Below are positions 7,540 to 15,753 of a DNA stretch of 64,000 nucleotides, piece after piece. This DNA comes from an uncultured Tenacibaculum sp. (lineage in GTDB: Bacteria; Bacteroidota; Bacteroidia; Flavobacteriales; Flavobacteriaceae). The DNA lies in the NCBI GenBank assembly GCA_947496185.1, contig CANMCD010000004.1, positions 234,175-298,174 on the forward strand, read 5' to 3'. Numbering within the stretch: the first letter of the stretch is position 1; every line of letters begins with the position of its first letter. A model generated the notes under the pieces. The model was given only the letters and a program-made list of their open reading frames with translations. It ran no database searches and was not told the DNA's origin. A program made the position numbers and the translations under genes.

Positions 7540-9732
7540 ATGATTCATTCTTTTTGGAGGTATAGCCATTTAACATTGGCTATATCTTCTTTTATATTTG
7601 TACTTATTGCTGCTGTTACAGGAATTATTTTGGCTTTTGAGCCCATCTCAAAACAAATAAGCCCTTACAGCATTGCTGATATAAATAAAATACCCCTTTC
7701 AAAAACCATCACTTCATTACAAAAACAATATCCTGAAATTTCATCGATTAATGTTGATCGCAATCATTTTGTAACAGCATCTGTAGTAACAAAAGAAGGG
7801 AAGAGTACTTCCTTTTATATAAATCCTATTTCAGGAGAAAAAATTGGTACTATAGCAAAAAGAAAAAACATTTATAAAATCGCTACCACCATTCACCGTT
7901 CCTTATTTCTAAAATCTACAGGACGTATTATTGTTTCTTTTTTTTCCTTTATTCTCTTACTTACCACACTTAGTGGTGTTGCTTTGATTATTAAAAGACA
8001 AGGAGGAGTAACAATGTTTTTTTCTAAAGTTATAAAAGAAAATCCGCAACAATTCTATCATATAGTTATAGGAAGATACGCCCTAATCCCAATAATACTA
8101 ATTACGGTTACTGGCTTATTATTATCTTTTGATAAGTTTTCGCTTTTACCTGCTAAAAAGAATGATTTAACGACCATAAACACCACTCATAGCAACTTAG
8201 ACAAAAAAAGAATTAATGAGATCAATATATTTAAATCTACTTATTTAAACAATCTAAAAAGTATTGAATTCCCATTTTCAGATGATCCAGAAGATCCTTT
8301 TTTCTTGGAATTAAAAAACAAAGAACTAACAATCCACCAATATACTGGCAACGTTTTGAGTGAAACAAAATACGCAGTGACAGGAAAATTAATCGATTGG
8401 AGTATCATATTGCATACTGGCGACGGCACCTTTATTTGGGCCTTAGTATTACTCGGAACATGCATTAGTTTACTTTTCTTTATCTACTCTGGATGTTATC
8501 TAACCTATAACCGAATAAACAACCAACCCATCATTAAAAATAAATTTTCCAAAGACACTGCTGAATACATACTTTTAGTCGGTTCTGAGTCTGGAAGCAC
8601 TTTTTCTTTTGCTAATTCATTATACAACGGTCTGATTAAAGACAAAAAAACAGCTTACATAAACCACCTAAATTCATATACCCATTATAAAAAGGCAAAA
8701 TACCTATTCATTCTAACAGCAACCTATGGAGATGGAGATGCTCCCAATAATGCAAAAAACTTCGAAAAACTAATACAAGAAAACATATTAGAATCAGCCC
8801 TTAAATACGCTATTATCGGATTTGGTTCCAAGGCCTACTCAAAATTTTGTAGCTACGCACAAAAGCTAGACACACTACTTCAAAAAGACAGTAATTTTAC
8901 CCCCATCTTACCTATACATAAAATAAATAATCAATCTATTGAAAGTTATAAAGATTGGATTGCTAACATTGAAAAAGCGTTAAACACACCCATACAAATC
9001 ACACCTATTGTTACTAAAAAGAAACAACAACAGCTATTTAAGGTACACAAAGAGATCAGTATCAATAATGACCATACTTTTTTATTACACCTTGAACCCT
9101 TAAAAAAAATAAGCTTTACCTCAGGAGATTTATTATCGATCACTCCTAAAAACGAAACCGCAGAACGCCTATACTCTATAGGTAAAGTCAACAACAAAAT
9201 TGTTATTAGCATCAAAAAACATTCGACAGGTATATGTTCTACTTATTTGAGCAACCTAAAAGTAAACCACCAAATACAGGCAGCCATTAAAGTTAACACA
9301 CATTTTCACCTTCCTGAAAAAACAAAAGATATCATACTAATAGCTAACGGAACAGGTATTGGCCCTTTTTTAGGAATGATAGCCAACAATACAAAAAAAG
9401 TGAACATGCATTTATTTTGGGGAGGGAGGAATAAGCATTCATTTCACCTATATGAAAAACATATAAATGAAGCACTGTCTAAAAATCACCTTCAAAGCGT
9501 CCATATAAGCTATTCACAAGAAAGTAAAAAGCAATACATACAAGAAAAAATTGCATTAAACGAAGAAATCATCATAAACACCCTAACAAATAATGGTTGC
9601 ATCATGATTTGTGGATCCATTCTGATGAAAAAAGACTTATTTAATATAATAAGAAAAATTACCCTTTCAAAACTTAATATACCCTTAGAACACTTTATTT
9701 CTTCTAATCAAATAAAAACTGACTGCTATTGA
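7540..9732 (+). CDS. PepSY-TM / flavodoxin / ferredoxin-NADP reductase fusion (membrane iron or heme reductase)
   Basis: A 730-aa inner-membrane electron-transfer protein. Order: TM1 (about 10-32), PepSY region (about 45-110), TM helices near 130-150, 178-196 and 296-322, then a cytoplasmic flavodoxin domain (about 343-480, GSESGSTFSFA and TATYGDGDAP). A CysJ-like FAD/NADP reductase follows: RLYSIGK for FAD, GICSTYLSNL, NADP loop GTGIGPF and HLFWGGR, CGSILM, and C-terminal KTDCY with terminal Tyr. Histidines in the membrane part (HRSLFLK, HIVIGRY, HTGDGTF) could ligate heme. Inferred role: pass electrons from NADPH to periplasmic ferric iron, siderophore or heme brought in by the neighbouring receptor. 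Last gene of the operon. Confidence 0.88.
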   Translation: MIHSFWRYSHLTLAISSFIFVLIAAVTGIILAFEPISKQISPYSIADINKIPLSKTITSLQKQYPEISSINVDRNHFVTASVVTKEGKSTSFYINPISGEKIGTIAKRKNIYKIATTIHRSLFLKSTGRIIVSFFSFILLLTTLSGVALIIKRQGGVTMFFSKVIKENPQQFYHIVIGRYALIPIILITVTGLLLSFDKFSLLPAKKNDLTTINTTHSNLDKKRINEINIFKSTYLNNLKSIEFPFSDDPEDPFFLELKNKELTIHQYTGNVLSETKYAVTGKLIDWSIILHTGDGTFIWALVLLGTCISLLFFIYSGCYLTYNRINNQPIIKNKFSKDTAEYILLVGSESGSTFSFANSLYNGLIKDKKTAYINHLNSYTHYKKAKYLFILTATYGDGDAPNNAKNFEKLIQENILESALKYAIIGFGSKAYSKFCSYAQKLDTLLQKDSNFTPILPIHKINNQSIESYKDWIANIEKALNTPIQITPIVTKKKQQQLFKVHKEISINNDHTFLLHLEPLKKISFTSGDLLSITPKNETAERLYSIGKVNNKIVISIKKHSTGICSTYLSNLKVNHQIQAAIKVNTHFHLPEKTKDIILIANGTGIGPFLGMIANNTKKVNMHLFWGGRNKHSFHLYEKHINEALSKNHLQSVHISYSQESKKQYIQEKIALNEEIIINTLTNNGCIMICGSILMKKDLFNIIRKITLSKLNIPLEHFISSNQIKTDCY

Positions 9733-9961
9733 CCCTATTATTTCTTAACGTTATCTTAACATACAAGAAACAAACAAAAAAGACTTACTAAAAAAGTTAA
9801 AAAGCTACAAGACAATCCAATAAAATACACATATCACTATTTTTAACCAAAAATTATAATAAATATACATTAACAAAACTTTAATTTTAACACTTTTTAC
9901 ATTATATGTTAAATATTTACTAAAATTTTTACCTATATTAGTAATTCAATTGTAGGATTTT

Positions 9962-10525
9962 ATGGGCATGAGTATATTAAAGCCAAAGAAGGGTAGGTTA
10001 TTAATAGCTGAACCTTCAATTTTAAACGACCACTCATTTAAAAGGTCAATTATTTTGCTCACAGAGCATTCAAAAACTAACTCCTTAGGGTTTATTCTCA
10101 ATAGACCTCTTCATTACAAACTTAGTGACTTAGTACCCGAAATCGACTGTGATTTTAGAGTATATCAAGGTGGTCCTGTTGAACAAGATAATTTATATTT
10201 TATCCACAAAGCACCTGAGTTACTTCCCAACAGTATTGAAGTCAGTAATGGCATTTATTGGGGAGGCAATTTTGAATGCTTAAAAGAACACCTTAACGAA
10301 CATAAGATTGATTCGAGTGATATCCGTTTCTTCTTAGGATATTCAGGGTGGGGTGAAAACCAATTAGAAAACGAATTAGAAACGAATTCTTGGTTTATCG
10401 CAGAAAACAAACACCCCAATCTATTTGTTATCAATGAAGAAACATTCTGGAAAGATCAACTCTTAGAAAAAGGAGGAGAATATCAGATCTGGGCAAATGC
10501 CCCTAGTGATATTCAGATGAATTAA
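9962..10525 (+). CDS. yqgE: YqgE/AlgH family protein
   Basis: A conserved cytoplasmic protein of unknown biochemical role, 187 aa as usual for the family. Hallmarks are KGRLLIAEPSI near the N-terminus, SIILLTEHSKTNSLGFILNR (about 29-48), YQGGPVEQDNLYF and the FFLGYSGWGENQLENEL segment (about 123-139). The start could be the ATG at 9962 or the one at 9968; the first is kept. It is convergent with the aminotransferase gene, and the two stop codons share the palindrome TTAA at 10522-10525. In the 229 bp upstream I see no strong promoter. Confidence 0.93.
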   Translation: MGMSILKPKKGRLLIAEPSILNDHSFKRSIILLTEHSKTNSLGFILNRPLHYKLSDLVPEIDCDFRVYQGGPVEQDNLYFIHKAPELLPNSIEVSNGIYWGGNFECLKEHLNEHKIDSSDIRFFLGYSGWGENQLENELETNSWFIAENKHPNLFVINEETFWKDQLLEKGGEYQIWANAPSDIQMN

Positions 10526-11358
10526 GCTCCTGTTATCGCAGCAACTTGAAGGCTTTGCTTTAACTTTTGTGATACTTTAGTTTCAAATGTTTTCTTTCGA
10601 TAATTTGTTACAGGTTGTACACCAACAATTGAATTGGTGAGAAAAACCTCATCTGCTTTTTGAATTTCAAAAGGAGATACATTTGTCTCTTCAATAGTAT
10701 AATCTGGATGTTTACTAAGAATCTCAATTATTTTTTTCCGTACCACTCCTTTTATACATCCTTCTGTTAATGCTGGAGTTTTTATAACATTTCCTTTTAC
10801 TACAAAAATATTAGCATTAGTCGCTTCAGCAACCCCTTTTCGCTCATTTAACAGGATACAATTATCCAAATCATTTTCTTCTGCAAAAACTGAGGCTAAG
10901 ACATTTATCATTCTATTCGTTGTTTTTACGGTAGACATAAATCCAGAATAATTGTAAAAATCTTTATATAGATCTATACGATATTCTTTCTTTATCGTAT
11001 CGGTATAAGGAGACAGCTCTATTAAATAATCAATCTCATTAGTTTTAGGTGTATACCTACCTCCATCTTTTCTAAAAACGGTCAACCGAACTCTATAAGT
11101 AGTAGCCCCTGACACTTCTTTATCTAGTGTTTTTAAAATTTCTTCTTGTAAAAATTCTAAGGTAAATTTCATTGGAATTTTCATCCGCATCATCCTCATA
11201 GAAGCCATTAATCTAAAATAATGATCTTCAAAAAAAACCACTTTTTTATTCAGTACTTTAATGGTTTCAAAAACTCCATCTCCGTATTTAAAAGCTCTGT
11301 TTTCATGAGAGATACACAATCCTTTTGCTTCAGTAATAACCCCGTTAAAATTTACCAT
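10522..11358 (-). CDS. Class IV aminotransferase (branched-chain aminotransferase / aminodeoxychorismate lyase-like)
   Basis: PLP-dependent fold-type IV enzyme, 278 aa. Seen: RAFKYGDGVFETIKV (residues about 21-35), the PLP-lysine region TVKTTNRMINVLAS (about 143-156), LLNERKGVAEATNANIFV (about 168-185) and LTEGCIKGVVR (about 197-207). This matches the YGDGVFE-type aminotransferases annotated either as ilvE or as pabC (4-amino-4-deoxychorismate lyase, folate synthesis). The size is closer to PabC/D-amino-acid aminotransferase than to the about 355-aa BCAT. The substrate cannot be fixed by eye. Convergent with yqgE. Confidence 0.85.
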   Translation of the reverse strand: MVNFNGVITEAKGLCISHENRAFKYGDGVFETIKVLNKKVVFFEDHYFRLMASMRMMRMKIPMKFTLEFLQEEILKTLDKEVSGATTYRVRLTVFRKDGGRYTPKTNEIDYLIELSPYTDTIKKEYRIDLYKDFYNYSGFMSTVKTTNRMINVLASVFAEENDLDNCILLNERKGVAEATNANIFVVKGNVIKTPALTEGCIKGVVRKKIIEILSKHPDYTIEETNVSPFEIQKADEVFLTNSIVGVQPVTNYRKKTFETKVSQKLKQSLQVAAITGA

Positions 11359-11744
11359 AGTATGTTTATTATGGCTGCAAACTTACTAATACCAATCCAA
11401 CTTAAAAAACTGGGGTGAAAAAAGTTTCTTTCAGTTTAGCATGATTACAAGATAACTTCACCCTCAATATCGCATTTTATTCGAAAATTACCTTTGCATC
11501 AAAATACTTTTCTTAAAAATTGAAGCACAATACCCCTAGAAGAACACAAGTCTCAGATCGTTGTGAACTCGAATATCAAAAAAGGGAAATAGATTTTTAC
11601 CTCTATTTCCCTATATATTATTAATTAAGTATTTCAAAAATACCCTCAACTATTATGAGGCATTCCATTTTTTCCAAACCAACTAGCGAAATAAGAACGA
11701 CATGTTCGCATGGAAAAAACAAAAGAACTTTATTTTTTTAAATA
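11359..11744. other. Intergenic region, 386 bp
   Basis: No gene is visible. A TACCTTTG box at 11489-11496 looks like an orphan plus-strand -7 element. From about 11570 onward the sequence is homologous to 13705-13885, the left edge of the astacin duplication, and carries a terminator at 11578-11612. Confidence 0.6.
11578..11612 (-). terminator. Terminator of astacin gene 1
   Basis: An 11-bp stem (11583-11593 with 11602-11612; core GGGAAATAG/CTATTTCCC) has an 8-nt loop and, on the minus strand, a following T-run. A homologous hairpin sits at the same place after the second astacin gene. Confidence 0.8.
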
Positions 11745-12992
11745 TTAGACATTAACCCATTTTCCATTAACATAATTTACTTCACGATTATTATACCAAG
11801 TTCCTCTATACCACTTATTATTTTGTCTTCGAACTCGAACTCCATCTATATAGTGATGCTGATTATTACTAAATTTAGACCCGTCTAATACCCAAGAATT
11901 ATTTACATTTAACACTTTACGAAATGTCCTGTCTCGAGCTATATAATACCACCATTGATTCCATCTTCTTTTAACTCTAATCCCATGAATGGTATACCAT
12001 GTATTATCTTTATAATTTCCGTTGTTATCATCAACAGGAGGAACAGGATTAACTGGAGTAACAGGGGTAACTGGATGAACAGGAGTAACAACTTTATTAC
12101 CTGGATACATTTTAGATAAACCTACAATATCTAATTTTGATAAATGCTGCTGTTGATGTTCATTAATATAAGAACTACCATTACGCCTAGTGATACAAGG
12201 CCTTCGATTACGCGACCAAAGATAGGGATGATACATCATTACCGAATTAAAATCAAACGGAGTATACTCTTTCATATTCCATTTTTTCATATAGAACGCA
12301 AATTTATAATCTTGTTGTATATTATTCCAGTGGATTGTCACATACTTATCTCTATCACTCCTATTTTGTTCATGATATAAACCAATAGCATGACCAATCT
12401 CATGAACCGTTACACCTGTCGAACACCCGTATTCAGATCCTAAGTTTATATATTGTACACCTCCTTGCATACCAACATGGGAACTACAGCCTCCAGGCCC
12501 GACCCTAAAATGGATATAATTTCGTTGATTTGTTCTTCTAACAAACTTTAAATTTGTCTTTGATTCAATGTGCTTAATAGCCTTAGTAACTCTGTATTGA
12601 GCGGGTAAATATCGAGATACCGTATAATAAACCGTATTGTTAGGCCATAAATTCCTATGTACCCCACCTGTTCTTTTTCGTCTTTTAGTATTTAAACTCG
12701 CTAAAGATTCTTCCTTAGTATCAAAGACCTCTTTTTTATTCAAAAGAATGTCCCCTGAAAATACAAAATCATCTCCTTTTACTTCATAATTAATTTTTTC
12801 ACCCAAATAATACCCTTCACGAATATCTGTTGTCACTTCTGGATAACCATGACTTAACTGCATAGAATCTTCAACATTTTCTATAACAACCTCATCCATA
12901 AAACCTTCACCTTTGTGCTCTTCATTTGTACACGATACAAACAATAGCCCTATAACCCCAAGTGCCATTAGGGTACTTCCTATTTTTTTCAT
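11745..12992 (-). CDS. Astacin-type (M12A) zinc metalloprotease, lipoprotein, copy 1
   Basis: Secreted endopeptidase, 415 aa. Lipoprotein signal with lipobox LLFVSC (Cys21), pro-region, then the astacin catalytic domain (about 110-305). Zinc site HEIGHAIGLYHEQNR starts at about residue 197, and the Met-turn is SVMMYHPYLWS. A proline/valine linker (VTPVNPVPPV, about 308-330) leads to a Trp/Tyr/Arg-rich C-terminal domain with repeated motifs IHGIRVKRRWNQWWYY and IDGVRVRRQNNKWYRG. It has no T9SS sorting domain, so it is probably held on the envelope by its lipid. A near-identical paralogue lies directly upstream on the same strand, inside a tandem duplication. Substrate unknown; flavastacin-like enzymes cut before Asp. 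Confidence 0.93.
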   Translation of the reverse strand: MKKIGSTLMALGVIGLLFVSCTNEEHKGEGFMDEVVIENVEDSMQLSHGYPEVTTDIREGYYLGEKINYEVKGDDFVFSGDILLNKKEVFDTKEESLASLNTKRRKRTGGVHRNLWPNNTVYYTVSRYLPAQYRVTKAIKHIESKTNLKFVRRTNQRNYIHFRVGPGGCSSHVGMQGGVQYINLGSEYGCSTGVTVHEIGHAIGLYHEQNRSDRDKYVTIHWNNIQQDYKFAFYMKKWNMKEYTPFDFNSVMMYHPYLWSRNRRPCITRRNGSSYINEHQQQHLSKLDIVGLSKMYPGNKVVTPVHPVTPVTPVNPVPPVDDNNGNYKDNTWYTIHGIRVKRRWNQWWYYIARDRTFRKVLNVNNSWVLDGSKFSNNQHHYIDGVRVRRQNNKWYRGTWYNNREVNYVNGKWVNV

Positions 12993-13035
12993 AAAAAATA
13001 ACTGTTTACTGTTTAAAATTTGTTGTTTGTCATTA

Positions 13036-13067
13036 TAATCCCAAAAAGGATTAGGGCGGCAAAAGTA
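13036..13067 (-). promoter_or_regulatory. Promoter and 5'-UTR hairpin of astacin gene 1
   Basis: The minus strand shows TACTTTTG (13060-13067), a -7 box match. Just downstream is the inverted repeat TAATCC/GGATTA (13036-13041 and 13048-13053), which would lie in the leader. Both elements are conserved at copy 2. Confidence 0.6.
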
Positions 13068-13069
13068 AA

Positions 13070-13720
13070 ATCGCTTAACAAAAATTTAACTTAAATATTA
13101 AGTAATGTTTTTTTAGTCTTGATAGAAATTACAAAAAGAATATTGGAAATCACAAGTAAAACAGGCAAAATTTTAACGCAAATATCACTTTTACTTCATA
13201 ACACAGAAAGGTATTCCACCCCTATTTTAAAGCCAAAAGTTCCATTAACTCAAAAAGAACGTATAACCAAACAAAATATTACATCTTAAACGAACAAGGC
13301 TCTTCTAATTAAAATTTTCACATAGAAATCAGGATTACAAAAAACTCATCATTTTTAATTAAAATAAAAAAATAGCAGACAAAGAAAAAAATCAATTTCA
13401 TAATAAAATAGATAAAACACAAGTAGACATTGATAAATTAAGAGCAGGCACTTAAAAAATATATTACTAAAAAAACAAGCAAATAAATTTTATCGAAAAC
13501 TAAGCTTTGAGATCAAAATAATATCCTAGAAATTTATTCTTAAAACTTATATTTTACCCCAAAAAAAGAATACCCGTTCAACGTGCAATAAATGAAAGAA
13601 GTATAGGGCGTTAAAAAAACGAGTAGTTTACTTTAAAAAAGCCAGTAACGTTTCTCTGAAACAGGAAGCAAAACACTCTAAAAAAAAACACAAACAATAG
13701 ATAATCATAAACTTGAATAT
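13070..13720 (+). pseudogene. Decayed IS3-like transposase sequence (orfA, possibly the start of orfB)
   Basis: No intact gene lies between the astacin copies. On the plus strand, short interrupted stretches resemble IS3-type OrfA. ILKPKVPLTQKERITKQNITS ends at a stop at 13286-13288, and VDIDKLRAGT with KKYITKKTSK (13423-13480) resembles the end of OrfA (VDIEKLYAQIGxLKxENDFLKK). FYPKKRIPVQRAINE (about 13555-13600) may be the start of OrfB. Stops and frameshifts separate them. The first block has a homologue upstream of astacin copy 2. Identification is by remembered family pattern only. Confidence 0.4.
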
Positions 13721-13721
13721 C

Positions 13722-13762
13722 AAAAAAAGAGAAATAGACTTTCACCTCTATTTCCCTTTTTA
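13722..13762 (-). terminator. Terminator of astacin gene 2
   Basis: GAAATAG (13731-13737) pairs with CTATTTC (13748-13754). After one mismatch the stem extends through G-C and A/T pairs on both sides, giving a T-run on the minus strand. It is homologous to the hairpin at 11578-11612. Confidence 0.75.
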
Positions 13763-13885
13763 TTATATAGGTCTTTTAAAAGTCTTCTCAATCAATATGA
13801 GATTTTTCTTTTTTGAGCTTACTAATAAAATAAGAATAACATTCCCATACGGGAAGACTAAAATAACACCTAGAACAATTAATTA

Positions 13886-15133
13886 TCAAACATTAACCCA
13901 CCTTCCATTAATATAGTTTACTTCACGATTATTGTACCAAGTTCCTCTATACCATTTATAGTTTTGCCTACGAACTCGAACTCCATCTATATAATGATGT
14001 TGATTATTTCTAAATTTAGATCCATCTAACACCCAAGAACCATTTACATTTAATACTTTACGAAACTTTCTATCTCGTTTTATATAATACCACCATTGAT
14101 TCCATCTCCTTTTAACTTTAATCCCATTAATAGTATACCACGTATTATCTTTATAATCTCCATCGTTATCATCTACAGGATCCACAGGATTAACTGGATC
14201 AACAGGATCTACAGGATCTACAGGAGGAACAACCTTATTCCCTGGATACATCTTTGCTAACCCTACAATATCTAATCTTGATAAACGCCTCTGTTGATGT
14301 TGATGCATATAAGAACTACCATCACGCTTAGAAATACAATCCCTACGATTCCATGACCAAAGCTTCGGGTGATACATCATTACAGAATTAAAATCAAACG
14401 GAGTATACTCTTTGATATTAAAACTTTGTAAATAAAATTGACTTTTATAAAACGGCTGTATATTATTCCAATTGATCCTCACATACTTTTCTCTATCCCT
14501 CCTATTTTGTTCATGATACAAACCAAGTGCATGACCAATCTCATGAATGGTAACACCAGTTGGACATCCGTACTCAGACCCTAAATTAATATACTGTACA
14601 CCTCCTGTCATACCAATACTAGAACTACATCCTCCTCTTCCTTTCCGAAAAACTACATAGTTTCGTTGGTTTGTTCTTTCAACAAACCTTATGTTTGTTT
14701 TAGACTCAACATGCTTAATAGCATCTCTAACCCTGTATTTAGCAGGTAAATAACTATCTATCCTGTAATAAACGGTATTATTAGGCCATAAATTTCTATA
14801 TACCCCTCCTGCTCTTTTTCTTCGTTTAACATTTAAATATGCTAACGATTCTTCCTTGGTATCAAAGACCTCTTTTTTATCTAAAAGAATATCTCCAGAA
14901 AAAACAAAATCACCTCCTTTTACTTCATAGGTAATTTTTTCTCCCATATAATACCCTTCACGAACATCCGTAGCCACTTCTGGATAACCGTGACTTAACT
15001 GCATGGAATCTTCAACTTTTCCTGTAACAATCTCATCCATAAAATCTTCACTTTTGTGCTCTTCATTTGTACACGATAGAAATAATAGCCCTGTAACACC
15101 AAGAGTCATTAGGGAACTCACCATTTTTCTCAT
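13886..15133 (-). CDS. Astacin-type (M12A) zinc metalloprotease, lipoprotein, copy 2
   Basis: Paralogue of the downstream neighbour, 415 aa from the ATG at 15131-15133. The open frame extends to 15187, but this start aligns with copy 1 and places the lipobox LLFLSC at the same position. It has the same domain order: signal, pro-region, zinc site HEIGHALGLYHEQNR, Met-turn SVMMYHPKLWS, linker, aromatic C-terminal domain. The linker differs: copy 2 has a run of PVD units (VDPVDPVDPVNPVDPV) where copy 1 has PVT/PVH, so the linker codons are evolving by short 9-bp steps. Basic residues in the catalytic domain also differ, suggesting changed specificity rather than pure dosage. It has its own promoter and terminator. 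Confidence 0.92.
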   Translation of the reverse strand: MRKMVSSLMTLGVTGLLFLSCTNEEHKSEDFMDEIVTGKVEDSMQLSHGYPEVATDVREGYYMGEKITYEVKGGDFVFSGDILLDKKEVFDTKEESLAYLNVKRRKRAGGVYRNLWPNNTVYYRIDSYLPAKYRVRDAIKHVESKTNIRFVERTNQRNYVVFRKGRGGCSSSIGMTGGVQYINLGSEYGCPTGVTIHEIGHALGLYHEQNRRDREKYVRINWNNIQPFYKSQFYLQSFNIKEYTPFDFNSVMMYHPKLWSWNRRDCISKRDGSSYMHQHQQRRLSRLDIVGLAKMYPGNKVVPPVDPVDPVDPVNPVDPVDDNDGDYKDNTWYTINGIKVKRRWNQWWYYIKRDRKFRKVLNVNGSWVLDGSKFRNNQHHYIDGVRVRRQNYKWYRGTWYNNREVNYINGRWVNV

Positions 15134-15176
15134 AAAAAATAATAATTTACTGTTTAATATTTGTTGTTTGTCACTA

Positions 15177-15208
15177 CTAATCCTCAATGGATTAGGGTGG
15201 CAAAAGTA
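15177..15208 (-). promoter_or_regulatory. Promoter and 5'-UTR hairpin of astacin gene 2
   Basis: TACTTTTG on the minus strand at 15201-15208 is the -7 box. The leader carries the 7-bp inverted repeat CTAATCC/GGATTAG (15177-15183 and 15189-15195). The block of about 75 bp from the ATG through this box is strongly conserved with 12993-13067. Confidence 0.65.
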
Positions 15209-15300
15209 AACGGCGTTAACAAAACTTTAACTGAAATATTAATTATTTTTTTTTTAGTCTTGATAAAAATTACAAAAATAATATCCAAAATACGCAATAA

Positions 15301-15540
15301 AACAAGCTAATTTTTAACTTAAATACTAACACTATAAAACAATACAAAAAGGCATTCCGCCCAAGTTTTAAAGTAAAAGTTACTTATGAAGCAATAAGAG
15401 AACGCATTACCGAACAAAATATTACATCCTAATAAAATTCATCAAACCAAAATTTTGACAAAAAAAGAAAATACAAGTAAAAATTCAGAAGAATAAAAAA
15501 ATAAGTCGGCGCTTAACAATAAAAAGATTCATAAAAAATT
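15301..15540 (+). pseudogene. IS3-like OrfA remnant upstream of astacin copy 2
   Basis: From 15301 the plus strand is open for about 43 codons to a stop at 15430-15432. It contains KKAFRPSFKVKVTYEAIRER, which fits the FKxKVxxEAIRE start of IS3-family OrfA helix-turn-helix proteins. Downstream, KIHQTKILTKKENTSKNSEE recalls HPxQIxxWKKxFLENxS of the same family but is disrupted. No inverted ends are visible. Confidence 0.4.
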
Positions 15541-15596
15541 GAGAACAGTTGTTCTAGAAAAGACACCATAAAATCAGTACCACTCAGTACAAATAC

Positions 15597-15621
15597 AAAA
15601 AAGCCCAGTAAAACTGGGCTT
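15597..15621 (-). terminator. Terminator of the tRNA gene
   Basis: A perfect 9-bp stem AAGCCCAGT/ACTGGGCTT (15601-15609 and 15613-15621) with an AAA loop is followed by T residues on the minus strand. It lies 6 bp past the tRNA 3' end. Confidence 0.85.
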
Positions 15622-15627
15622 TTAAGG

Positions 15628-15701
15628 TGGTCCCACATGGGCTCGAACCATGGACCCCCTGATTATGAGTCAGGTGCTCTAACCAACTGAGCTATGGGAC
15701 C
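15628..15701 (-). tRNA. tRNA with anticodon CAT (Met, or Ile2 read with lysidine)
   Basis: Read on the minus strand it folds as a full cloverleaf: 7-bp acceptor GGTCCCA/TGGGACC, D-arm with AGTTGGTTAGA, anticodon stem CCTGA/TCAGG with loop CTCATAA, variable GGGTC, T-stem CATGG/CCATG with loop TTCGAGC, and discriminator A. The 3' CCA is not encoded (CCT follows). It is not the initiator. Acceptor pairs C4-G69 and C5-G68 are those favoured by TilS for tRNA-Ile2, whereas elongator tRNA-Met of E. coli has U4-A69 and A5-U68, so an AUA-reading Ile2 identity is possible. Confidence 0.9.
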
Positions 15702-15753
15702 TGTTATTTTCGGTTTGCAAAGATATAAACTTTTTTAAAACATCAAACTTTTT

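Larger units (their letters stand above)
11570..15435. repeat. Tandem segmental duplication, about 1.7-2.1 kb unit
   Basis: About 11570-13290 and 13705-15435 align end to end: terminator hairpin, protease gene, leader hairpin, -7 box and about 200 bp of upstream sequence that includes the OrfA-like block. Similarity is high in the genes and promoters and weaker in the flanks, so the event is not recent. Confidence 0.85.
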
